Source: Gallionellaceae bacterium UBA6222 (GTDB lineage Bacteria; Pseudomonadota; Gammaproteobacteria; Burkholderiales; Gallionellaceae). Taken from it: 9,415 bases of DNA. Numbering within the stretch: position 1 is the first letter of the stretch; the number at the start of each line of letters is the position of its first letter. Position numbers and translations under genes: made by a program. Below are positions 1 through 6,646 of this stretch, one piece after another. The stretch lies in NCBI GenBank assembly GCA_002421915.1, contig DISA01000065.1:1-9415 (forward strand), in the 5' to 3' direction. The notes under the pieces are model-generated. The model was not told the origin of the DNA and ran no database searches. It was given only the letters and a program-made list of their open reading frames with translations.

Positions 1-160
1 GGGTAACTTCGTCCCCTACTCGATTTTCCCTGCCTGAGTTTTATGCCACCAGCCTCCCCGCTGTGTGAGTTGGCGATTTTCCTGTCCAGACACCTTCCTA
101 AACTTTTGGCTTGCCGCGCCGATACATCTTTCACCGGGACGCACCGTGCGTTCCGCGATG

Positions 161-169
161 AAGGAGGTG
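161..169 (+). promoter_or_regulatory. Very strong Shine-Dalgarno for the 72-residue protein
   Basis: The sequence AAGGAGGTG is an almost complete match to the anti-SD end of 16S rRNA. Its GGAGG core ends 6 bases before the ATG at 174, which is ideal spacing. It is the strongest ribosome binding site in the window and the main reason for believing the small gene that follows. Confidence 0.8.
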
Positions 170-173
170 TGAC

Positions 174-392
174 ATGGCTAGCGTGATGAGCATGGGCGAC
201 AAAGAGACTGGGGGCATGGTGGAACTCGTTGAAACCTACGGTGACGAGGTGATGTACGCGGGCTGGAATCCGCAGCTGGCGTCAGCTTGCGAACGCCAAG
301 TCGCCACCGGCAGGCAGAATTTTATTCCGCCTTCACTGGCCGAGGCGGAGATCAATGCCTTCCTGCAAAAAATGTATGCCTGCCAGCGCTGA
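174..392 (+). CDS. Small conserved-looking protein of unknown function, 72 residues
   Basis: I do not recognise this protein. It has no signal peptide or membrane segment, so it is probably cytoplasmic. It is mildly acidic in the first half (GDKE, VELVETYGDEV around residues 8-26), has a central GWNP motif (30-33), two cysteines (C39 and C70), and a likely C-terminal helix (about 54-69, PSLAEAEINAFLQKMY). The start is fixed by a near-perfect Shine-Dalgarno 6 bases upstream; ATGs at codons 5 and 7 are possible but less well placed. It stands alone, with 196 bases between its stop and the slt start and no gene before it in the window, so context says little about its role. The strong ribosome binding site suggests high translation. 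No clear promoter or terminator was seen around it. I am fairly sure it is translated and have no functional claim. Confidence 0.65.
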   Translation: MASVMSMGDKETGGMVELVETYGDEVMYAGWNPQLASACERQVATGRQNFIPPSLAEAEINAFLQKMYACQR

Positions 393-588
393 TCATATTG
401 GCGCATTTTTGAATGGCGGCGCATCGCACAACAAGTGCCGGGAGGAGTTTGTGATTTTTTTATTCAGCTCCGCCCCCGTTTGCAGCTAATTTCCTGATTG
501 GTCCTCGCGGTGCGGTTTGTGCTCACCGTGCCGGTTTTGTATTGGTCTGCGTGTGCTATTCTGCAACAAAATTTTTCCGATTTCTTCA

Positions 589-2508
589 ATGCGATTTCTG
601 CTATTTCTGTTGTTGCTGCTCCCGACGTTCGCCTGGGCGGGCGAGGCGGAGGATTTCATGGCGGCGCGTGCAGCCTTTGTTGCCGGCCATACGGACAAAT
701 TAAAAGCAATGGCACAGCGTCTAAACGATTCACCGCTTGAACCTTATGCGACATATTTCCAATTGCGCATGCGTTGGGATGATGCGGACAGTGCGCCTAT
801 TCGCGCATTTTTTGCGCGTGTGGAAGATACGCCGATTATCGACAAATTTCGGGGCGAATGGCTGAAACAGATGGCCAAACAGCAACGCTGGGAGGAATTT
901 GCGGCGGAATATCCCAACTTGGTAGAGTCAGATACCGAGCTGACGTGCCACGCCTTGCAATGGCAGCGCAAGGAAGATGAGGACAAGGCGCTGCAGGGCG
1001 CGCGCATGTTGTGGATCACCGGCGCGGCACAGGCGGATAATTGCATGCCGCTGTTTGATGCGGCCGTCAAACGCGGCCTTATCACCGCGAATGACGTGCA
1101 GCGACGCATGCAGTCATCGCTTGAGTCAGGCAAGATTTCCCAGGCGAAAATATTTAACCGCCACCTGCCCGAAGCAGAGCGATGGCCGGTTGTTGAGCTG
1201 GATGCGGCGGCCCGCAATCCGCAGCTCTATTTGCACAAGACCTCGTTTGGGTCTGCATCAGCCGGACGCCGCACTGTGGCGCTGTTTGCGCTGCAACGTC
1301 TGGCGCGGCGCTCGGTCAACCTGGCACATGCCGAGTGGCAGCGCATCATCGGCCATTTTTCCGAAGATGAGCGACAGCAGGGCTTTGCCGCGCTGGGTTA
1401 CGCGGCAGCACTGGAACAGGATGAACGGGCGCTGGGCTGGTATGAAGCGGCGGGCGATATTGGGTTGAATGAGAAGCAGTTGGCGTGGCGTGTGCGTGCC
1501 GCCCTGCGCGCGGAAAACTGGTACGAGGTCAACGTCGGTATAGAGGCGATGTCGCCGCAGCAACAAAGCGAATCTGCCTGGCGCTACTGGAAGGCGCGCG
1601 CACTAATGGCTCTGGGGGATGAGGCGGGAGCGAATGTCCTGCTGCTTCCGCTCAGTCGCGAATATCATTACTACGGCCAGTTGGCGCTGGAGGAATTGGG
1701 AGCGATATCGGGTGCGTGGATTGAATCAAAGAAATTCGAACCCGGTGAACAGGAAGTGGCGGCGATGCATGCGCGCCCGGAAATGCAGCGTACCATCCTG
1801 CTCTATCATCTTGGCCTGCGAACGGAAGCGGCGAGAGAGTGGGATTGGGCGCTGCGCGGAATGGACGACCGTGAGTTGCTGGTGGCCGCTGCCGTGGCGC
1901 AGCGCAACGGAATGTATGACCGCTCGATCAATGCCGCCATACGCACCGTTGAACTGCACGATTTTAATCTGCGCTATCCGGCACCCTACCGCGAGGCGCT
2001 GCAATCGCCGTTGCACGAGCATGAGCTGGAGGAGGCTTGGGTGTATGGCCTGATGCGGCAGGAAAGCCGCTTTGTGACCCAGGCGAAATCGGAAGCCGGG
2101 GCAGCAGGCCTGATGCAGGTTATGCCAAAAACCGCGCAATGGGCGGCACGGCGCCTTGGTTTGAAAGGCTATCGCAAAGGCATGATCCACCAGCTCGATG
2201 TGAACTTGCGCTTGGGCACGTATTACATGAAGAATGTGTACAGCCGCTTCGACGACAATCCCGTGCTCGCGTCGACCGCCTACAATGCGGGGCCGACACG
2301 TGCACGCAAGTGGCGCGGTAACCGGCCGTTGGAAGGCGCGATATATATCGAGACCATCCCCTTCGACGAGACGCGCGACTATGTTCGCAAAGTGATGAGC
2401 AACACACTTTATTACGCGAAGCTGTTCGGCCAGCCCGATGCATCACTGAAGCAGCGCATGGGCGTCATTGACAGCAAAATCCCTGCCATTTCTGCCAATG
2501 AAAGGTAA
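589..2508 (+). CDS. slt: Soluble lytic murein transglycosylase (Slt70 family), exported
   Basis: This enzyme cleaves the MurNAc-GlcNAc bond of peptidoglycan in the periplasm, leaving 1,6-anhydromuropeptides. The 639-residue product is close to E. coli Slt (about 645). Residues 1-17 form a signal peptide (MR, Leu-rich core, probable cleavage after AWA at 17). About 20-470 is a long helix-rich stretch of paired-helix repeats, matching the ring-forming superhelix of the family. The C-terminal catalytic SLT domain (about 475-600) has RQESRF with the catalytic Glu at 492, GLMQVMP at 507-513 and AYNAGP at 564-569. I chose ATG 589 because it places the signal peptide exactly at the N terminus; the frame is open upstream to a TTG at 517, but that would bury the signal. 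No Shine-Dalgarno is visible before 589. A weak extended -10 (TGCTATTCT, 554-562) lies 26 bases upstream, so a short leader is possible. The 3' end overlaps cca. Confidence 0.94.
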   Translation: MRFLLFLLLLLPTFAWAGEAEDFMAARAAFVAGHTDKLKAMAQRLNDSPLEPYATYFQLRMRWDDADSAPIRAFFARVEDTPIIDKFRGEWLKQMAKQQRWEEFAAEYPNLVESDTELTCHALQWQRKEDEDKALQGARMLWITGAAQADNCMPLFDAAVKRGLITANDVQRRMQSSLESGKISQAKIFNRHLPEAERWPVVELDAAARNPQLYLHKTSFGSASAGRRTVALFALQRLARRSVNLAHAEWQRIIGHFSEDERQQGFAALGYAAALEQDERALGWYEAAGDIGLNEKQLAWRVRAALRAENWYEVNVGIEAMSPQQQSESAWRYWKARALMALGDEAGANVLLLPLSREYHYYGQLALEELGAISGAWIESKKFEPGEQEVAAMHARPEMQRTILLYHLGLRTEAAREWDWALRGMDDRELLVAAAVAQRNGMYDRSINAAIRTVELHDFNLRYPAPYREALQSPLHEHELEEAWVYGLMRQESRFVTQAKSEAGAAGLMQVMPKTAQWAARRLGLKGYRKGMIHQLDVNLRLGTYYMKNVYSRFDDNPVLASTAYNAGPTRARKWRGNRPLEGAIYIETIPFDETRDYVRKVMSNTLYYAKLFGQPDASLKQRMGVIDSKIPAISANER

Positions 2509-3727
2509 CAACCCGCAAATCTATTGTGTCGGCGGCGCGGTGCGCGACCGCCTGCTCGGCCTGCCGGTGCAGGACCATGACTGGGTGGTGGTCGGTGGCA
2601 CACCGGAGCAGATGGTGGCGCGCGGCTTCATGCCGGTGGGCGCCGATTTCCCGGTGTTTCTGCATCCGCAGACGCACGAGGAATACGCGCTGGCGCGCAC
2701 CGAGCGCAAAACTGCTGCGGGTTACAAAGGCTTCAACATCCACGCCTCGCCCGATGTCACGCTGGAACAGGATCTGCTGCGGCGCGACTTCACCATCAAT
2801 GCCATCGCGCAGGATGCCGACGGCAAGCTCATTGATCCTTACGGCGGACAACGTGATCTGCAAGCGGGTGTATTGCGCCACGTGAGCGACGCTTTCGCCG
2901 AAGACCCGGTGCGTATCCTGCGCGGCTCGCGCTTCGCCGCGCGCTTCGGTTTTTCCATCGCGCCGGAAACGCTGCAACTGATGCGGACAATGGTGGCAAA
3001 CGGCGAGGTGGATGTGCTGGTGGCCGAGCGGGTGTGGCAGGAGCTCGCGCGCGGCCTGATGGAAAGCCATCCGTCGCGTTTTTTCCTCACTCTGCGTGAG
3101 TGCGGCGCGCTGCAAAAGATCCTGCCGGAAGTGGATGCCCTGTTTGGCGTGCCGCAGCCCGCGCACCATCATCCCGAGATCGATTGCGGCGTGCATGTGA
3201 TGATGGTGCTGGATGACACCGCAAAACATCAGCGCGCGCTGGAAGTGCGCTTCGCCGCGCTGGGGCATGACCTTGGCAAGGCGACCACGCCGGAAGACAC
3301 CCTGCCGCGCCACATCGGCCACGAGCAACGCAGTGTCGATCTGCTGAAGAAGCTGTGCGCGCGGCTGCGCGTGCCGGGTGAATGCCGCGATCTGTCCCTG
3401 CTGGTGGCGCAGTACCACAGCCACGTCCACCGTGCGCGCGAGTTGCGCCCGGACACCATCGTCAAGCTGTTTGATCGTTGCGACCTGTGGCGCAAACCGG
3501 AACGTTTCACCCTCATCCTGCAAACCTGCGCATCCGATGCGCACGGCCGCACCGGGCACGAAGACGATACGTATCCGCAAGCGGATTATTTGCTGCGCTG
3601 TGCAGATGCTGCGCGGTCAGTTAATGCGGGCGACATCGCGCGCGCCTGCGCCGACAAGAATCTGATCGCCGACAAGCTGCGCGAGGCACGCATCGTGGCG
3701 GTGGAGAAAATCATCAAGGATTTGTAG
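2498..3727 (+). CDS. cca: CCA-adding tRNA nucleotidyltransferase with HD domain
   Basis: This enzyme adds or repairs the 3'-terminal CCA of tRNAs without a template, using CTP and ATP. The 409-residue product aligns by eye along nearly its whole length with E. coli Cca (412 residues). The class II nucleotidyltransferase head has GGAVRD at 12-17, metal-binding Asp 26 and Asp 28 (the DHDW motif), and RRDFTINA around 95-102. The neck/body motif EDPVR and the RFAARFGF segment follow. A C-terminal HD phosphohydrolase domain carries HPEID and the HD pair at 257-258 (LGHDLGK), which in E. coli gives 2',3'-cyclic phosphodiesterase and phosphatase activity. The ATG at 2498 matches the family N terminus; an in-frame TTG at 2468 would add ten residues. 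The gene starts inside the end of slt (11-base overlap) with no clear Shine-Dalgarno, suggesting translational coupling. It is intact and ordinary. Confidence 0.97.
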   Translation: MKGNNPQIYCVGGAVRDRLLGLPVQDHDWVVVGGTPEQMVARGFMPVGADFPVFLHPQTHEEYALARTERKTAAGYKGFNIHASPDVTLEQDLLRRDFTINAIAQDADGKLIDPYGGQRDLQAGVLRHVSDAFAEDPVRILRGSRFAARFGFSIAPETLQLMRTMVANGEVDVLVAERVWQELARGLMESHPSRFFLTLRECGALQKILPEVDALFGVPQPAHHHPEIDCGVHVMMVLDDTAKHQRALEVRFAALGHDLGKATTPEDTLPRHIGHEQRSVDLLKKLCARLRVPGECRDLSLLVAQYHSHVHRARELRPDTIVKLFDRCDLWRKPERFTLILQTCASDAHGRTGHEDDTYPQADYLLRCADAARSVNAGDIARACADKNLIADKLREARIVAVEKIIKDL

Positions 3728-4068
3728 CGGCGGGCGAATTTCTCTTTCCTGCAACGGAATTGCAAGGCCGGACTTGGGCGCATATGAATCCCGTCTTATC
3801 CACCTCTCTGCAAAAGCGGACTACACTCGCTTTGCGCTGGCACGAGCCGGGGAGCAGATCACCGGAGATGATCGGGGAAACGCGCTGCACGGTCTTCACG
3901 AATTGCCTGCCGCGGGAAGGCGTGCACTCAACATATCAAATGCCGGTGTGTAAGATTTGCCGCCGGGCGCAGACAAACGCCCGTTAACTCGCCAGTTGCC
4001 ATCAAGGTACACATGATCCAGCCGCAACATTTGAGATATCGACCCACATTCATCAAGGAGTAATGGGC
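3728..4068 (+). other. Gap of about 340 bases between cca and tal, no convincing gene
   Basis: I see no recognisable gene. A 59-codon frame with a TTG start runs 3774-3953, has AAGG 6 bases before it, and reads like plausible protein (for example AKADYTRFALARAGEQITGD), but I cannot identify it. A different frame from ATG 3784 to 3987 has unlikely composition and no ribosome binding site. Small inverted repeats are present: GATCA/TGATC (3857-3861 with 3869-3873) and CGGGCG/CGCCCG (3964-3969 with 3978-3983, 8-base loop) followed by TTAACT. The latter could be a weak terminator for slt-cca but lacks a T-tract. A weak -35/-10 pair, TTGCAA (3760-3765) and TATGAA (3783-3788) with 17-base spacing, matches consensus 4/6 at each box. 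A promoter for tal is expected somewhere here, but I cannot place it firmly. Confidence 0.45.
4055..4060 (+). promoter_or_regulatory. Shine-Dalgarno that decides the tal start
   Basis: AAGGAG lies 8 bases before the ATG at 4069 but only 2 bases before the in-frame ATG at 4063. The spacing therefore favours 4069. That start also gives exactly the 317 residues of E. coli TalB, with Asp17 and Lys132 in register. Confidence 0.8.
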
Positions 4069-5022
4069 ATGAGCAATTTGTTGCAACAACTAAAAACCAT
4101 GACCACCATCGTCGCCGACAGCGGCGACATCGAGGCGATCCGCCAGCACCGGCCCGAAGATGCGACGACCAACCCTTCGCTGCTGCTCAAGGCTTCAAGC
4201 TTGCCCGAATACGCCCCGCTGATCGACGATGCGATTCGCCGGGCAAAAATACAAAGCAGCGAGCGCGTGCAACAACTGCATGACGCGATGGATGGATTGG
4301 CAGTGCGTGTCGGCGTGGAAGTATTAAAAAGCATTCCCGGGCGCATCTCGACCGAAGTCGATGCGCGTCTGTCTTTCAATACCGCTGCCACGATTGCCAA
4401 GGCGCGCAAGTTGATCGGCCTCTACAATGAGGCGGGTATCGGCAACGAGCATGTGCTGATCAAGATCGCCTCCACCTGGGAGGGCATTCGCGCGGCGGAA
4501 GTGCTGGAGCGCGAAGGCATCCACTGCAACCTCACGCTGATGTTCGGCTTCGCCCAGGCGCGCGCCTGTGCCGAGGCGGGGGCGACACTGATCTCGCCTT
4601 TCGTAGGGCGCATTCTGGATTGGCATAAGGCGAAAAGCGGCAAGGAGTTTGCTGCGGAAGAAGATCCGGGCGTGCTGTCGGTGCGCCGCATCTATGAGTA
4701 TTACAAGGCGCACGGCTACAAGACCATTGTGATGGGGGCGTCGTTTCGCAACATGGGCGAGATCGTTCAGCTTGCCGGTTGCGACCGCCTCACCATCGCG
4801 CCCGCTTTGCTGAAAGAGCTGGCAGCGACACAGGGCAGACTCGAGCGCAAGCTGACGGATAATGGCGCGACCGAACCGCGTCCGCTGCCGTTGAGCGAAG
4901 CAGAATTCCGCTGGGCGATGAACGAGGATGCCATGGCCACTGAAAAACTGGCGGAGGGGATTCGCGGATTCACCGCCGACCAGATCAAGCTCGAACACAC
5001 GCTGGCGCAAAAACTGTTGTAA
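4069..5022 (+). CDS. tal: Transaldolase, TalB type
   Basis: Transaldolase moves a dihydroxyacetone unit between sedoheptulose-7-phosphate and glyceraldehyde-3-phosphate to give erythrose-4-phosphate and fructose-6-phosphate, in the cytoplasmic non-oxidative pentose phosphate branch. The 317-residue product matches E. coli TalB in length and, by eye, through most of its sequence. The Schiff-base lysine is K132 in VLIKIASTW and Asp17 sits in VADSGD, both at the E. coli numbering. Other family signatures are DATTNPSL near 31-38, PGRISTEVDARLS near 91-103, CNLTLMFGFAQARACAEAG and SPFVGRILDW in the middle, and MGASFRN toward the end. The start at 4069 is set by AAGGAG spacing. It lies 117 bases before zwf in the same direction with no T-tract terminator between, so cotranscription with the zwf operon is likely but not proven. 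It is intact. Confidence 0.97.
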   Translation: MSNLLQQLKTMTTIVADSGDIEAIRQHRPEDATTNPSLLLKASSLPEYAPLIDDAIRRAKIQSSERVQQLHDAMDGLAVRVGVEVLKSIPGRISTEVDARLSFNTAATIAKARKLIGLYNEAGIGNEHVLIKIASTWEGIRAAEVLEREGIHCNLTLMFGFAQARACAEAGATLISPFVGRILDWHKAKSGKEFAAEEDPGVLSVRRIYEYYKAHGYKTIVMGASFRNMGEIVQLAGCDRLTIAPALLKELAATQGRLERKLTDNGATEPRPLPLSEAEFRWAMNEDAMATEKLAEGIRGFTADQIKLEHTLAQKLL

Positions 5023-5049
5023 GGATTATCCCGCTGTTTGCCTGCGAGG

Positions 5050-5076
5050 TGGCCGAGCATCTGCTCTCGCTGGCCA
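5050..5076 (+). other. Bulged hairpin in the tal-zwf gap
   Basis: TGGCC (5050-5054) pairs with GGCCA (5072-5076), and inside it GAGC (5055-5058) pairs with GCTC (5063-5066) around an ATCT loop. A 5-base bulge, TCGCT (5067-5071), lies on the 3' side. The two arms give nine base pairs in all. No T-tract follows, so it is not an intrinsic terminator. It could be an mRNA-processing or stability element, or a chance structure. Confidence 0.3.
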
Positions 5077-5127
5077 AGCTTCTGCAACAGACGCACCTGC
5101 TTACTCGGGTTGGACAATACTCACGAT

Positions 5128-5132
5128 AAGGA
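5128..5132 (+). promoter_or_regulatory. Shine-Dalgarno that decides the zwf start
   Basis: AAGGA is followed by 7 bases and then the ATG at 5140. This supports starting zwf there rather than at upstream in-frame codons reaching back to 5038, which would add 34 residues unrelated to the family. Confidence 0.65.
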
Positions 5133-5139
5133 CACAAAC

Positions 5140-6645
5140 ATGAAAACTCCCGAACCCTGCACACTGGTCTTTTTCGGCGCGGGCGGCAACTTGAGCCGCA
5201 AGAAATTGATTCCCGCGCTGTTCCATCTGGAGATGCTGCAGCGCCTGCCGCCACATCTGGTGATCCTGGGCTGCGACATCGCCGAATACGAACGCGATGC
5301 CTGGCTGGGCACGGTAGGCGAAATCCTGCGCGACAAGCACGGCAAGGACATCGACGAGGCGGCGTTAAAGCGTTTCTGCGCGCGCCTGTATTATTTTGCC
5401 GTGCCGCCGGGTAATGACGCGGCCTACGCGCGGCTGCAGACCCTGCTCGACGATGATCCTGCGTTTCCGCCCAATGTGGTGTTCTACATGGCGGTGCGCC
5501 CGGTCGATTATCCTAGCATCGTGGACAAGCTGGGCAACGTCGGCTTGCTGAAAGAAAACAACGGCTGGCGCCGCGTGGTGATCGAAAAACCGTTCGGCTA
5601 CGACTTGTTAAGCGCGCAGACCCTGCAAGCCAGTCTGTACCGCCACCTCAACGAGCCGCAAATATTCCGCATTGATCATTACCTGGGCAAAGGCACGGTG
5701 CAAAACATCATGGTATTCCGCTTCGCCAACCTGCTGCTCGAACCGTTGTGGAACAACCACTACATCGACCACGTGCAGATCACCCATTCGGAAACCCTGG
5801 GGGTGGAGAGCCGCGCCGATTACTACGAGGGCGCGGGGGCGCTGCGCGACATGATCCAGAGCCACTTGTTGCAACTGATGGCGCTGGTGGCGATGGAGCC
5901 GCCGGTAAGCATGGCGGCCGAGCATTTGCGCGACGAAAAGGTGAAGGTGTTGAAAGCGATCCGCCCGATCACCCAGAACGCGGTGCACGCGCACGCCTTT
6001 CGCGGCCAGTATGCCAGCGGGGTGATCGACGGCCAGACCGTGCCCGGTTATCCGGAGGAGAAAAATGTCGCGCCGGGCAGCACCACCGAAACCTACGCGG
6101 CGATGAAACTGTTCGTGGATAACTGGCGCTGGGCGGGTGTGCCGTTCTACCTGCGTACCGGCAAGCGCATGGCGGAGGGCAGTTCCGCCGTCTGCGTGCG
6201 CTTCAAGGCGCCGCCGCAGGATCTGCTGCGCAAGACCCGCAGCGGGCCGCCGCAGCCGAACTGGATTATGCTCGGCATCCAGCCGGACGATTGTTTGCGC
6301 ATGGAATTGCAGGTGAAAGTGCCGGGGCTGGATGTGCAGACGCGCACCATCAGCCTGGACGCGACCTATCGCAAGGACGGCGAAGAAGAATTCGACGCCT
6401 ACGAGGGGCTGATCCTCGATGTCATTCTGGGTGACCACTCGCTGTTCCTGCGCATCGACGAAGTGGAAGCCGCCTGGCGCGTGGTCGATCCGGTGCTCAA
6501 GGTATGGGCGATGGAGCGCGATTTCATCAACACCTATCCCGCCGGCAGCTGGGGGCCGCGCGGCACCTATCGTTTGTTCGACCGCGAAGACCAGTTCTGG
6601 CGTCATTCGTTGAGTCCGGATGGCGGCAAGCTGGAAGCGTACTGA
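5140..6645 (+). CDS. zwf: Glucose-6-phosphate 1-dehydrogenase
   Basis: This enzyme oxidises glucose-6-phosphate to 6-phosphoglucono-1,5-lactone with NAD(P)+, the entry step of the oxidative pentose phosphate pathway. The 501-residue product is of normal family length. The N-terminal Rossmann domain (about 1-185) opens with FFGAGGNLSRKK at 11-22, the nucleotide-binding loop. The substrate site RIDHYLGK has Asp179, His180, Tyr181 and Lys184. The C-terminal domain carries FANLLLEPLWN, ITHSETLGVESR and GALRDMIQSHLLQ with the catalytic-base histidine at 242. Further on are YLRTGKRM and a typical C-terminal region. Two residues differ from the usual signatures: Asn17 where GDL is standard, and Gly185 where DHYLGKE is standard. 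The catalytic residues themselves are kept, so I expect an active enzyme. The stop is one base from the glk start, indicating an operon. Confidence 0.97.
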   Translation: MKTPEPCTLVFFGAGGNLSRKKLIPALFHLEMLQRLPPHLVILGCDIAEYERDAWLGTVGEILRDKHGKDIDEAALKRFCARLYYFAVPPGNDAAYARLQTLLDDDPAFPPNVVFYMAVRPVDYPSIVDKLGNVGLLKENNGWRRVVIEKPFGYDLLSAQTLQASLYRHLNEPQIFRIDHYLGKGTVQNIMVFRFANLLLEPLWNNHYIDHVQITHSETLGVESRADYYEGAGALRDMIQSHLLQLMALVAMEPPVSMAAEHLRDEKVKVLKAIRPITQNAVHAHAFRGQYASGVIDGQTVPGYPEEKNVAPGSTTETYAAMKLFVDNWRWAGVPFYLRTGKRMAEGSSAVCVRFKAPPQDLLRKTRSGPPQPNWIMLGIQPDDCLRMELQVKVPGLDVQTRTISLDATYRKDGEEEFDAYEGLILDVILGDHSLFLRIDEVEAAWRVVDPVLKVWAMERDFINTYPAGSWGPRGTYRLFDREDQFWRHSLSPDGGKLEAY

Positions 6646-6646
6646 T

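Noticed and set aside
381..412. Possible terminator after the 72-residue gene (GCCA/TGGC or GCGC pairs followed by ATTTTT)
   Set aside because: Only four base pairs with a long loop; too weak to call.
2465..3580. 371-residue reverse-strand open frame over cca
   Set aside because: Same codon-bias artefact; Cca on the + strand matches the E. coli enzyme along its whole length.
3945..3962. TGTAAG-like half site as a HexR operator upstream of tal
   Set aside because: Only one half site; no palindrome resembling the HexR consensus, and no hexR gene in the window.
3784..3987. Open frame in the cca-tal gap starting at ATG 3784
   Set aside because: No ribosome binding site, unlikely composition and no recognised motif; the alternative frame ending at 3953 looks more protein-like.
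5173..5694. Zwf as an inactive or non-enzymatic OpcA-like paralogue because of its signature changes
   Set aside because: The catalytic residues His180, Lys184 and His242 and full length are kept, and the gene sits in an operon with pgl and gnd.
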